From Thermoplasmata archaeon (GTDB taxonomy: Archaea; Thermoplasmatota; Thermoplasmata; Thermoplasmatales; Thermoplasmataceae): a DNA stretch of 26,696 bases. The position numbers and the translations under genes were made by a program. This document shows, piece after piece, positions 1 through 8,336 of the stretch. The notes under the pieces are model-generated. The model saw only the letters and a list, made by a program, of their open reading frames with translations. It did no database searches and was not told the origin of the DNA. The stretch lies in assembly GCA_021850505.1 (NCBI GenBank), contig JAJZLW010000159.1:1-26696 (forward strand), in the 5' to 3' direction. The first letter of the stretch is position 1; each line of letters starts with the position of its first letter.

Positions 1-117
1 TCAAGGATCAAGATGTACCGCATGGAAAAGTCAGAGATCATGAGCGAGATCCCTAAAAAGTCAAGGGAGCTCGTGGAAACACTTGGGGTAGATCTTGGCA
101 TGTTATGTAAAAATTGA
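1..117 (+). CDS. C-terminal fragment of an unrecognised protein
   Basis: Frame 1 is open from the first base of the window to a TGA at 115-117, giving the last 38 residues of a protein whose start lies outside. The visible tail is charged and predicted helical (it contains EIPKKSRELVETLGVDL). The other two forward frames hit stops within the first 60 bases, which supports this frame. I do not recognise the family. It ends 29 nt before the next gene on the same strand, so the two may be cotranscribed. Confidence 0.5.
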   Translation, partial: SRIKMYRMEKSEIMSEIPKKSRELVETLGVDLGMLCKN

Positions 118-134
118 CGAGTTAAGGATTTAAT

Positions 135-140
135 AAGGAG
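135..140 (+). promoter_or_regulatory. Shine-Dalgarno AAGGAG for the TTG start at 147
   Basis: AAGGAG lies 6 nt before the TTG at 147, good spacing for an archaeal ribosome binding site. It favours the TTG over the in-frame ATG at 159, which has no such site at proper distance. A leadered start fits translation from a transcript shared with the upstream gene. Confidence 0.55.
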
Positions 141-146
141 TTATTA

Positions 147-1082
147 TTGTATAGAGAAATGAACATTGCACTTTTCAGGTTGGACAACGTGAGGCCAAAA
201 TTCACATCTCTTGACGATTTAAAGGAAAAGACAAACCTGAGATTCCTCCTTCTAATAAACGACAATGAAAAATGGATATCAGGGGAGCCATTAAAACGCG
301 ATATTATAGCCAACCGCAGAGAAGGGTTGAAGGATCGTCTAAACGCTGCAGGTATATTTGATTATAAAATTGAAAATAATATACTTTGGGCGGCAGTTCA
401 TGATGCAAACTCAACTTTTTACGACAAATTGACTGAAATCAAGGGCTGCAGGGTGGAACCAAACAACATATGGTTTAATGGCGGGATATATTTTGCTATT
501 GAATATGATGAAGAAAACAATGTTCAAGTCAGCAATGTAGTTTTAGATTATCTCAACGAAAAGGCAAATTTCGGCAAAGAGCTTCTTTTCATGGGACCAT
601 ATAATGAAGACTTTCCATTCATGCTGGATCTCTATCATAAATTTGGTGGTTCTCTTAATGAGTTTACACACCTGAGGTCAAAGTTTTCACTGCTGGAGGA
701 CGCTAGAGATCTGAATCATTCTGAAGCCATGTCGAATAAACGTGAAATCAGTATCAAAAAATTAAGTCCGGATAATAAGGCTACCATAATTATTCATAAA
801 TTCGCTGGATCGTCTGTAAAGAATAGCCAGGCAGAATTGCGTGAGGTTAATGAAGAGTTTATAGCTGATTCTCCAACTTTTGCTGCACTGCATCAATATA
901 TAGTTAATTTCGGTCTCGTACCTGTTTTCTTTAAGGCTACATTCGAGGGCGATTCAATTGTAGCTGATTTCATAGTGAGAAAAGATCATTCCAATCGCTT
1001 GCTATCGAATCTGGACAGCATGGTTTTATCTGAGCATAGGATAGAACCCAAAACCTGCCTTGAGTCGGTTCAGAGCTTATAA
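147..1082 (+). CDS. Hypothetical protein, 311 aa, unrecognised
   Basis: Function unknown. The protein is soluble in appearance: no signal peptide or membrane segment, mixed alpha/beta composition and moderate charge. Visible pieces are an N-terminal segment MNIALFRLDNV after the TTG start, a middle part with aromatic residues (around NNIWFNGGIYFAIEY) and a C-terminal part with alternating hydrophobic strands (VPVFFKATFEGDSIVADFIV). No zinc ligands, nucleotide-binding loop or obvious helix-turn-helix was found. The size and the paired alpha/beta blocks are reminiscent of N-terminal domains of archaeal regulators of the bacterio-opsin-activator type, but the C-terminal HTH of that family is not visible, so I do not assign it. 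Start chosen at TTG 147 because of the AAGGAG at 135-140; ATG 159 is the alternative. Confidence 0.75.
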   Translation: MYREMNIALFRLDNVRPKFTSLDDLKEKTNLRFLLLINDNEKWISGEPLKRDIIANRREGLKDRLNAAGIFDYKIENNILWAAVHDANSTFYDKLTEIKGCRVEPNNIWFNGGIYFAIEYDEENNVQVSNVVLDYLNEKANFGKELLFMGPYNEDFPFMLDLYHKFGGSLNEFTHLRSKFSLLEDARDLNHSEAMSNKREISIKKLSPDNKATIIIHKFAGSSVKNSQAELREVNEEFIADSPTFAALHQYIVNFGLVPVFFKATFEGDSIVADFIVRKDHSNRLLSNLDSMVLSEHRIEPKTCLESVQSL

Positions 1083-1122
1083 GCTTTAAAATATCGCTGG
1101 AAGAGTACAATTTCATCAAGGC

Positions 1123-1130
1123 TAAATATA
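1123..1130 (+). promoter_or_regulatory. TATA box for the MarC-family gene
   Basis: TAAATATA is centred about 23 nt before the GTG at 1150. No Shine-Dalgarno precedes that GTG, so a leaderless or nearly leaderless transcript is likely. Confidence 0.5.
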
Positions 1131-1149
1131 CAGTTAATATGCTTTCCGC

Positions 1150-1770
1150 GTGACCTCAGGTTTGCTCTATTCTTTCCTGGCTGTGTTTATGCCGCTTTTT
1201 GTTGTCATCGATCCATTTGGTGCTCTGGTATTATTTATAGGTATGACATCTGAAATGACAGAAAAAGAGAGGCGTATAGTAACAAAGGATGCATCCATCT
1301 ATGGACTCGCAATAATGATATTCTTCGCGATAGTTGGAAGATATATTCTTCTTTTCTTCGGTATAAGTGTTGAAGCCTTAGAAATTGCAGGTGGATTGAT
1401 CCTGCTCATTATGGGAATACAGATGGTGCGGGAGGGTGACCGCCCTAAATCACAGGGTGGAAATGTAGAGCATGATGCTGGAATTGTGCCATTTGCAACC
1501 CCGCTATTAGCTGGGCCCGGAGCGATTTCGCTAATTATAATTCTCATGAATGGGCCGTTTGTTCCAGTTGGCCTCCTGACCATAATTTCTGTGTCCATAC
1601 TTTTTGCAATAGTTTTCATATTTTTCACTTTTTCATCGACAATCCTCAGGTTTCTGGGTGCAAAGAGTATGAAGGCCATAACCCGCATATTCGGGCTGCT
1701 TGTTGCAGGTTTTGCCATCCAGTATATGTTGCTTGCTCTTCAGAGCCTTGGAATCATTGTGCTCTCTTAG
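1150..1770 (+). CDS. MarC family integral membrane protein
   Basis: A 206-residue, very hydrophobic protein with about six transmembrane helices, the usual size for the MarC (UPF0056) family. Seen directly: an N-terminal helix containing VVIDPFGALVLF at about residues 18-29, a short charged loop with EKERR, and the conserved family segment FATPLLAGPGAIS at about residues 114-126. The family sits in the cytoplasmic membrane; the original link to multiple antibiotic resistance in E. coli has not held up and the transported substrate, if any, is unknown. The GTG start is supported by a TATA box at about -23 and by the correct placement of the first helix. It is a single-gene unit between the orphan gene and the kinase operon. 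Confidence 0.9.
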   Translation: MTSGLLYSFLAVFMPLFVVIDPFGALVLFIGMTSEMTEKERRIVTKDASIYGLAIMIFFAIVGRYILLFFGISVEALEIAGGLILLIMGIQMVREGDRPKSQGGNVEHDAGIVPFATPLLAGPGAISLIIILMNGPFVPVGLLTIISVSILFAIVFIFFTFSSTILRFLGAKSMKAITRIFGLLVAGFAIQYMLLALQSLGIIVLS

Positions 1771-1840
1771 CTGATAAAAGAAGAAATCTTCCCAGATCGA
1801 ATGCAAAGCATCCAGATAAAAATGCTGAAAAAGATAAATC

Positions 1841-1848
1841 TATAATTA
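1841..1848 (+). promoter_or_regulatory. TATA box for the FHA/kinase/phosphatase operon
   Basis: TATAATTA is centred about 29 nt before ATG 1874. There is no Shine-Dalgarno before this ATG, so the operon mRNA probably starts at or just before the first codon. No other comparable box is seen before the downstream genes, which are spaced at -4 and +3 nt. Confidence 0.5.
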
Positions 1849-1873
1849 ATGCTGGATATTACACCCCGCTAAA

Positions 1874-2506
1874 ATGATCTGGAAAAGGAAGGCAAATCAT
1901 GAGGAAACTGTGCCTCAGCCTAGAAAAGTATGCCCTTTATGTCTGAGAATATACACAGACGATTCTCTGTTCTGCAAGGTTGATGGGCAGAAACTCCAGC
2001 TTGATGAACCAGCCAAAACAGAAGGCAGTGAGAGGATCATCTGCCCGAACTGTGGATTCAGGATGACAGCAATAAGATCAAGGTGCCCGGTATGTGGTCA
2101 TGTATTCTCCAAGGTTAAACCTGAGGAGGTATCATCTTTTTTCAATTTAATTCCGGAATCTGGCCTTCCGATACGGATTGCTTACTTTCCATACACATTC
2201 GGAAGGAAGGACGTCATCAGACACAGATTTTCAGAGTACGTGAACACAGAACATCTTGTTTTCACAAAGGACAGCACTCATTTCTACATACGTGAAAAGA
2301 AGAGCCTGAATGGTTCTTCCCTAAATGGGCACGCAATCGGAGGCAAGAGATTCGAGAGCCTCAAGAAATTGCAGCTTGCTGATGGTGATGAAATCGGTCT
2401 CGCACTTGACAAAAATATGACTCCACTTATACGCTTCAGGGTCGAGCTTCCACAGGCACAGACTACAGCGCAGATAAATGCTGCTTCAAGGAAGGGTACG
2501 AGATGA
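1874..2506 (+). CDS. Zinc-ribbon plus FHA domain protein (phosphothreonine-binding adaptor)
   Basis: First gene of the phospho-signalling operon, 210 aa, predicted cytoplasmic. N-terminal metal site: C20-x2-C23, then F33-C34 and D37-G38, the CPxC...FCxxDG pattern common in signalling proteins with kinase or FHA domains. A second ribbon follows: C57-x2-C60 and C71-x2-C74. From about residue 95 to 192 there is an FHA domain: G110-R111, an H127 two to three residues after the usual serine position, S144-x-N146-G147 and N151-G152, then a GDEIGL strand. FHA domains bind phosphothreonine. Here the serine of the canonical S-R-x-H motif is N124, so binding could be altered. The stop codon overlaps the kinase start by 4 nt (ATGA), implying translational coupling. 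Likely a substrate or reader of the kinase encoded next; that role is inferred. Confidence 0.85.
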   Translation: MIWKRKANHEETVPQPRKVCPLCLRIYTDDSLFCKVDGQKLQLDEPAKTEGSERIICPNCGFRMTAIRSRCPVCGHVFSKVKPEEVSSFFNLIPESGLPIRIAYFPYTFGRKDVIRHRFSEYVNTEHLVFTKDSTHFYIREKKSLNGSSLNGHAIGGKRFESLKKLQLADGDEIGLALDKNMTPLIRFRVELPQAQTTAQINAASRKGTR

Positions 2507-5124
2507 GAAAATACCCTTTTGAAATATACATATTCATGGCTATGGCTGCCATTTCTCTCTTCCTTATAATGGTGGCATTCCTTCAGGGGCCGGTTCTTAA
2601 CCGGGTTTATCTTGACAATTTCTATATCTACATACTTTTAATAATAGGCTTTTTGCTCGGCATCTCCTCATGGGTATATTCGTCGGTCAACAAAGGATAC
2701 AAGACGTCAACAACCGCTGTAGACTATAAATCATCTCACAGGATAATATTCATTATCTTTGCATTCGCCTCCTCCTTTATTGCATTTGTTTTCATAGCAG
2801 GAAGTATCGGCAGGTACTACGAAATTCCATTTTTCGCCTGCCTGCTCCCGACATATTTCTTCGAGATCCTTATTTCAAGGAAGGATCACGATACTGAAAG
2901 AGCATATATCAAGAAGCATGGGATCACATCTGGTATTGCAGTGGGGTTTTTCGCTGTCCTTGTTGCACTTGACGTGACAAATTACCTGTATCTGTGGGAC
3001 GGTGCACTGCTCATTCTTGGGATGTGTACCCTCCTACCCACGAGGGAAATCCGGAAGGAAAACGAAATCAAGAGTCTTACCTTCAGGCTCTTATCACCGT
3101 TCGCAGCCCTTTCATTGATATTCTTTGCATTCATGTTCTACAGAAAGACAATATCCTCAGGTCCAGCATTCTTCTATGCCGTTGTTGTTATATTTGCGAT
3201 ACTTCTCTTTCTTGTTCTAAGGAACAGATACAGGTCTTACTATTCAAATATAATCACAGCAACGCTAGTCCTTCTGAGCCTGTATGCTTTCTACCAGATT
3301 GCGCTTGTATACAGGACTCCACTGATCTGGACTTTTTTACTCCTGATATTTACATTCTGGATATTCGGCTTCAATTACAGAACTTTCAGGGAGGGATCCA
3401 GAAACATATACACAGCGTTTGATCTCATGTCAAGAGGAAGATACATCCTTTCAATTGTTGCTGTAATAGCATTCGGCGGAATCATTTATGGTAACATTTC
3501 TGCCATACAGCATGATTTCAGTCTCCTTTATTCGGCCGGAGCCAGTATATCATCGCCTGTCACAATTCATAACCCTGCAGGTCTCATTGAATTACCGGAA
3601 TATATTGGACTGGCAGGAATGGGGCTTATTTTCATGGTCAGCATTGGCTACAGGAAATTCAACATATTCTTATTCATAATACTGCTCCTTGCATTTTTCA
3701 CGGGAATAAGCTATTTTCTTTCGACAAAAATAACGAGTGTCTGGACACCCAGTTCTGTGGAGGTCTTATTTTTATCCATCATAATAACTGCACTTGTTTT
3801 TTACGAGCCCACATACAGATTTGTGCGATCCTACACTTCAAGGATTCCAGTCGGGTTATCTCTCGGCAGGCAAAGGGGATCTGCTAGGTTTCTTCATGGG
3901 AGGTATGACGTCTCTCTAGTGCCGTCCAAAAAAAACAATCCGGATTTCCTCGGCGCCGGTGGATTTGCTTACGTGTTCAGGGGAAAGGACGTTCTTAAAA
4001 ACGTTCCTGTTGTATTGAAGGTACCAAGGATTTATGACGAGGAGTCGAAGAGCGATCTTGAAAAAAGGGAGAGCATAAAGGAATCCATCAAGCAACTTGA
4101 GGCTGAGAGCAGGGTCCTGTCAGAGATATCTTTTCCGGGCGTTGTTTCTTACATTGAATATTTCAGGGAGGGCGGTCAGCATTTCCTGGTTGAGGAATAT
4201 GCAGAGGGGAGGAACCTCAACTCATATCTTGCGACAAAGGGAAAAGAGGGGACAAAATTCGAAGAGGACGAAGTCATCCGGATCTCTCTCAATCTTCTTT
4301 TCTCTGTCAATTATCTGCATCTTCATGAGATATTCCACAGAGACCTGAACCCGGGAAATATTGTAATAACAAAGAAGATCCCCAAGATCATAGATTTCGG
4401 CACATCAAAGCACCTTGCAAGCAGGGTATCCGGATCGTTCTTCACGCACAGCGAGAGGATAGGGGTACCATGTTATCACCCGCCAGAGCTTGATTCTGAT
4501 GATAAGATCAAGGCATCATCCACATATGACACATACTCCATTGGAGCGCTTATGTGCTCCATGATAACGGGAAAGTTTCTTGACAATGAAGAGATGAGGG
4601 AGAAATACGGTGTCGAATTCATTACAAGGAAATATCTGGAAAGTGAGGTCAAGCCGCTGTGCAACCCCAAGATATTCGATATCATAACCAAGGCCACTAA
4701 CCTGAAGCCGTCTGAACGTTACAAATCTGCCTTTCACTTTATAGCTGATTTCCTCACGCTGTCAGGGGATTTCCTAGTCTCGGATCTGGGGTATATCTGC
4801 AAACTAGATCAGGATCACAAGGTTCAGATTTTCAGTCAGAAAGCTGTGCCCGCTTCAATACTCGGGGATTATATTGTTAACGATTACAATCTTTACATAA
4901 CCGAGAAGGGTAAGGACGACAGATCCCGTGTTGGTACCGTCGAGTATGATAACAGGACCAACACATTCGTGGTTTATCCTTACGGGAAGAGGAATATTTT
5001 CCAGAAGAAATCTGGATCGTTATCACAGAAGGTTATCAGGGGAACGATCAACGAAGGAGATATAATTTCTATCAGGCCGGACCTCAGGGATGGAACTTTT
5101 TCATATTACAGGGTAAGAGTGTAA
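2503..5124 (+). CDS. Polytopic membrane Ser/Thr protein kinase
   Basis: An 873-residue fusion. Residues 1 to about 440 form roughly 12-14 hydrophobic helices with short loops and no recognised enzymatic motif. Residues about 478-760 are a eukaryotic-type protein kinase domain with all key parts: glycine loop GAGGFAYV from 484, ATP-anchoring K506 in VLKVP, helix-C glutamate probably E535, catalytic HRDLNPGN at 612-619 (D614, N619), DFG at 631-633, and a PPEL motif in place of APE. It should therefore be an active cytoplasmic kinase tethered to the membrane. The last about 110 residues are beta-rich and end in EGDIISI, resembling a degenerate FHA fold (inference). ATG overlaps the FHA gene stop; GGAAGGGT just upstream may act as a ribosome binding site. 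The phosphatase gene starts 3 nt after its stop. Confidence 0.9.
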   Translation: MRKYPFEIYIFMAMAAISLFLIMVAFLQGPVLNRVYLDNFYIYILLIIGFLLGISSWVYSSVNKGYKTSTTAVDYKSSHRIIFIIFAFASSFIAFVFIAGSIGRYYEIPFFACLLPTYFFEILISRKDHDTERAYIKKHGITSGIAVGFFAVLVALDVTNYLYLWDGALLILGMCTLLPTREIRKENEIKSLTFRLLSPFAALSLIFFAFMFYRKTISSGPAFFYAVVVIFAILLFLVLRNRYRSYYSNIITATLVLLSLYAFYQIALVYRTPLIWTFLLLIFTFWIFGFNYRTFREGSRNIYTAFDLMSRGRYILSIVAVIAFGGIIYGNISAIQHDFSLLYSAGASISSPVTIHNPAGLIELPEYIGLAGMGLIFMVSIGYRKFNIFLFIILLLAFFTGISYFLSTKITSVWTPSSVEVLFLSIIITALVFYEPTYRFVRSYTSRIPVGLSLGRQRGSARFLHGRYDVSLVPSKKNNPDFLGAGGFAYVFRGKDVLKNVPVVLKVPRIYDEESKSDLEKRESIKESIKQLEAESRVLSEISFPGVVSYIEYFREGGQHFLVEEYAEGRNLNSYLATKGKEGTKFEEDEVIRISLNLLFSVNYLHLHEIFHRDLNPGNIVITKKIPKIIDFGTSKHLASRVSGSFFTHSERIGVPCYHPPELDSDDKIKASSTYDTYSIGALMCSMITGKFLDNEEMREKYGVEFITRKYLESEVKPLCNPKIFDIITKATNLKPSERYKSAFHFIADFLTLSGDFLVSDLGYICKLDQDHKVQIFSQKAVPASILGDYIVNDYNLYITEKGKDDRSRVGTVEYDNRTNTFVVYPYGKRNIFQKKSGSLSQKVIRGTINEGDIISIRPDLRDGTFSYYRVRV

Positions 5125-5127
5125 GAA

Positions 5128-5931
5128 ATGGATGCAGCAATGAAGAGTATCAGGGGAAAGGTACGTGAAAGGGATGAGGACACGATATGTGTTATCCTTT
5201 CAGCAATGGAAAATGAGATAGAGAGAAAGGAGCAGTTTTTTGCTGCACTCGCTGATGGAATGGGTGGAACCGCCAGGGGCGATGTTGCCAGCAGGCTGGC
5301 AATTTCTGAGGCGAGACACATTGGCTCGTCAATGATGAACCGTGACCTCACGTCTGCTGATATTGTGAATTCAATTAACAGGATATATGAAAATGCAAAC
5401 AATGCTCTCCTCACCTATGTTTCAAGAAATAACATGCAGAAAATAGGTACCACTCTGGTTGTAGCATATTTCGATGGTACCGATCTTTACGTGGGCAATG
5501 TCGGTGACAGCAGGCTTTACATTTTCAATGATGGTAAGAGGAGCTTCAGGACATCTGATCATTCCTATGTCGAGATGCTCGTGGATCAGGGGATCCTGAC
5601 AGAGGAGGAATCCAAGTATCATCCACGGAAAAATGAGTTAATGAGGGCTATAGGGTTTGAGGAGGATCCACTTCCGGACATATACAGGCTGAGAACGTTC
5701 AGGGGCGACTCCATTCTGTTATGCTGCGATGGCCTCTGGGAAGCTTTCGACGATGCGATCATTGCGAGGGGGCTTCAGGCGAACATGTCCTGTCATGATT
5801 CCCTTGACGTACTGATAAACCGTGCCAATGAGGTGGACGGAACCGATAACATATCAGCCATTCTTCTGAGACCATACGTTGAGACAACCGAGGAATCTGC
5901 GCTTAAGAAACCCACGAAATCCACTATATAA
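5128..5931 (+). CDS. PPM/PP2C family protein phosphatase
   Basis: A 267-residue single-domain, soluble phosphatase that hydrolyses phosphoserine/phosphothreonine (some archaeal members also phosphotyrosine) using two metal ions. The family motifs appear in order: RERDED at 13-18, DGMGG at 43-47 (metal-binding D43), GTT at 107-109, GNVGDSR at 123-129, DHS at 144-146, RAIG at 173-176, DGLW at 201-204 (metal-binding D201) and GTDNIS at 238-243 (metal-binding D240). All metal ligands are present, so it should be active. The C-terminal tail of about 17 residues is rich in Thr, Ser and Lys. It starts 3 nt after the kinase stop, so it is the natural antagonist of that kinase. A PPM phosphatase from Thermoplasma volcanium has been characterised biochemically, as I recall, so the family is known in this lineage. 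Confidence 0.93.
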   Translation: MDAAMKSIRGKVRERDEDTICVILSAMENEIERKEQFFAALADGMGGTARGDVASRLAISEARHIGSSMMNRDLTSADIVNSINRIYENANNALLTYVSRNNMQKIGTTLVVAYFDGTDLYVGNVGDSRLYIFNDGKRSFRTSDHSYVEMLVDQGILTEEESKYHPRKNELMRAIGFEEDPLPDIYRLRTFRGDSILLCCDGLWEAFDDAIIARGLQANMSCHDSLDVLINRANEVDGTDNISAILLRPYVETTEESALKKPTKSTI

Positions 5932-5949
5932 GGTCAAAAAGGCAAAGGT

Positions 5950-7401
5950 TCAATCCCTCTTTCTTGCAAGATTGAAGGCGATTGCGAAAGGTATTACTAT
6001 CCAAAGGAGGCCCACCAGGATCAGTAAAGGCGACACAAGCCCATATGATGATGGATCAATCGAGATGGATGTAATTAAGCCTATCTTGCCTGTGAACATT
6101 GTCTGCACAAGAGACGAAAAACCTGAAGGGCTGATGTAATCGAATGCGATTGTGCCCAGAACATATTCATTGCTTGATGAGGACACTCCCAGGGCGGCAA
6201 GTATTGCAACCGGTATTATGGACCAGAAGAGATCAAGAACAATGAAAACTGCAATGGATGCCCCGAGCAGCGCTCCCTGGGATTTCACTATGTGTGAAAA
6301 CATGTATACAATTCCCAGGAAGGCCAATCCTTCAACAACGTATGTCCAGACGAAATAGAGGCTGAAGTAATCAGAAAGATACATTGAAAAATAATGATCT
6401 ATAATCAGGTCGGAGAAGATCATAGAAACACCAACTGCAATAATTATTGCAACTGCATTGGCGATAAACCTGGAAAATATGAGACCACCTCTTGTTACAG
6501 GACGCTTTAATACAGATTCCAGCACGCCGCTGGTTCTGTCCTTCCCATACGTGAGATATCCTGCAAACACAGCCAGTATTGGTATGAGGAAGCCGAGTAT
6601 GGCAGAAGTACCCGAAAAGACCAGGGACTGTAATTCACTCTGCGTTATCGGAGAGTAAAAGGTCATGGGCCCGAAAACCTTCGGGCTGGAAGGAACACCG
6701 GTTCCATTTACTGCCAGTGCTGCAAACGTAATGTTCTTCTGGGAATAGCTGACATCAGGAAACACATTAATAACAGTAAATCCGGATTCTACATACTTGA
6801 ACGTGTAGTCTGTTGTTGGTGATCGGAGAAAACTACTAGAAAAGTTTCCAATATAAATTGTATAGGAAGGAGCAGTGGCACCGTCCGGGCCGATATAAAG
6901 AAGCTCTATGCCGACATTAGATTTGTTAGTCGGGTTATATATCTCGCTTGTGAAACCGCCTGCTATCTGCAGGCCAGAATAAGTGATGGAGGTATTGATG
7001 GAATACTGACCTAAAGAAGTTGTAATTTGACGTCTGAACCCCTCGTACGTATAATGGACTCCTAATGAAATTGTAGGTGAGGGATCTATAGATATAGTAA
7101 CATTGGCAAATCCTGAAGATCCAGAGGTTGCGTTATAGACGGAACCGTTATATGTGAAACTATCAGTTACATCAGGAAACGGACTTCCATAAGCATTGTG
7201 ATTATAGCCTACCATGGTCAGGCTGTTTCCGTTGATATAATAACCATAGGTCATGGACGGCTTTGCAGGTATTGAGACTGGGCTAAAAGTTGAACCTGAC
7301 TCGTATGCAAGAAGCGCCGAAAGCCCTACTATAGCCACAATCATAATTATTACAAACTTACTGGTCAGGCTTCTCCTTATCTCGTATATTATCGGCTTCA
7401 T
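5950..7401 (-). CDS. ABC-2 type transporter permease with large extracellular loop
   Basis: Membrane subunit of an exporter, 483 aa. One transmembrane helix near residues 14-31 is followed by about 230 residues without membrane helices, rich in Ser, Thr, Tyr and N-x-S/T sequons, which should lie outside the cell and may be N-glycosylated. Five to six helices follow from about residue 265. After the second helix comes a cytoplasmic loop with YGKDRTSGVLESVLKRPVTR, typical of ABC-2 permeases. The gene overlaps the ATPase gene by 4 nt and is translated after it. Its stop lies 18 bp from the stop of the convergent phosphatase gene. Substrate unknown; the family commonly exports drugs, lipids or glycans. 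Confidence 0.9.
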   Translation of the reverse strand: MKPIIYEIRRSLTSKFVIIMIVAIVGLSALLAYESGSTFSPVSIPAKPSMTYGYYINGNSLTMVGYNHNAYGSPFPDVTDSFTYNGSVYNATSGSSGFANVTISIDPSPTISLGVHYTYEGFRRQITTSLGQYSINTSITYSGLQIAGGFTSEIYNPTNKSNVGIELLYIGPDGATAPSYTIYIGNFSSSFLRSPTTDYTFKYVESGFTVINVFPDVSYSQKNITFAALAVNGTGVPSSPKVFGPMTFYSPITQSELQSLVFSGTSAILGFLIPILAVFAGYLTYGKDRTSGVLESVLKRPVTRGGLIFSRFIANAVAIIIAVGVSMIFSDLIIDHYFSMYLSDYFSLYFVWTYVVEGLAFLGIVYMFSHIVKSQGALLGASIAVFIVLDLFWSIIPVAILAALGVSSSSNEYVLGTIAFDYISPSGFSSLVQTMFTGKIGLITSISIDPSSYGLVSPLLILVGLLWIVIPFAIAFNLARKRD

Positions 7402-8315
7402 TTGGCACCACCTATTAAGCTGAAAAAATAATCTTCCAGACTTTCTCCAATAGGGTTGAATTTCCTCACTGTATAATCCGCCTTCACGAGCTCCCTGAGA
7501 ATGCCTGGTATGTCCGCATCAGAAACCTTCAGGTCTCTCAGAATCATAACATGATCAGCGTTATCGATTTGACCATAATTCTGAAGTATCTTTGCCGCCT
7601 CGTTATCATAGTTCAAAATATCTATCTCAATGACAGTCTTGCCAAGTGTTTTGAGATCTCCGCGGTTAAGTAACTTGATCAACCTTCCATGATCTATTAT
7701 TGCAACCCTGTCCGCAACATCTTCAACCTCAGATAATATATGCGAGGATAGAAGTATAGCTTTACCCTCCTTCTTGAGACTGAACATCAAATTCCTTACA
7801 AACAGCACTCCTTCCGGATCCAGGCCGTTAAGCGTTTCATCAAAAAGAACGTTCTTTGGGTCACCTATTATTGATTCAGCTATGGCGAACCTCTTCTTCA
7901 TGCCCTGGGAATAATTCCGCAGCTTCTTGTTAAACTGACCCTTCAAACCCACTCTTTCTAATAGTTCAGTGATTCTGTCGTCTGTTTCTTTACCATGCAT
8001 TCCGTAAAATCCCGCAAAATATCTCATAAGATCGAATGGTTTGGCGTTCGGTTCAAAGTTTGGAAGTTCCGGTATCCACCCAATATTTGACGCGGCCTTG
8101 ACCTTCTCCGATACAATGTCAAAACCATCCACTAATATGTGTCCAGATGAAGGCAAAATAATACCTGAAGACATTCTAATCGTTGTTGTTTTGCCTGCCC
8201 CGTTTAAGCCGACAAGACCGAGTATCTCCCCGTCTTTCAGTTCAAGTTCAAGATCGTTAACAGCGAGTGGCTGTTTTTTTATGTATGATTTAGATGCATG
8301 TTCTATACTGATCAT
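7398..8315 (-). CDS. ABC transporter ATP-binding protein (ABC-2 exporter class)
   Basis: Cytoplasmic ATPase of the exporter, 305 aa. Walker A is GLNGAGKTT at 36-44; the signature motif is YSQGM at 135-139; Walker B is NVLFDE ending at E160; the switch histidine is H192. Two deviations: the Q-loop glutamine is replaced by glutamate (E83 in WIPELP), as seen in several drug-exporter ATPases, and the usual DEP is DET. The C-terminal about 80 residues are the extension typical of this class. It is the first gene of a two-gene operon with the permease. A TATA box and a perfect inverted repeat lie just upstream, so expression is probably controlled by a dimeric regulator encoded elsewhere. Confidence 0.93.
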   Translation of the reverse strand: MISIEHASKSYIKKQPLAVNDLELELKDGEILGLVGLNGAGKTTTIRMSSGIILPSSGHILVDGFDIVSEKVKAASNIGWIPELPNFEPNAKPFDLMRYFAGFYGMHGKETDDRITELLERVGLKGQFNKKLRNYSQGMKKRFAIAESIIGDPKNVLFDETLNGLDPEGVLFVRNLMFSLKKEGKAILLSSHILSEVEDVADRVAIIDHGRLIKLLNRGDLKTLGKTVIEIDILNYDNEAAKILQNYGQIDNADHVMILRDLKVSDADIPGILRELVKADYTVRKFNPIGESLEDYFFSLIGGAK

Positions 8316-8336
8316 TTTATCTTAACCGTCTCTTCC

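Noticed and set aside
1299..1718. Long antisense ORF inside the MarC gene
   Set aside because: Shadow of a hydrophobic coding frame on the opposite strand; no family features. The same applies to the antisense frames inside rad50, the kinase and the glucoamylase.
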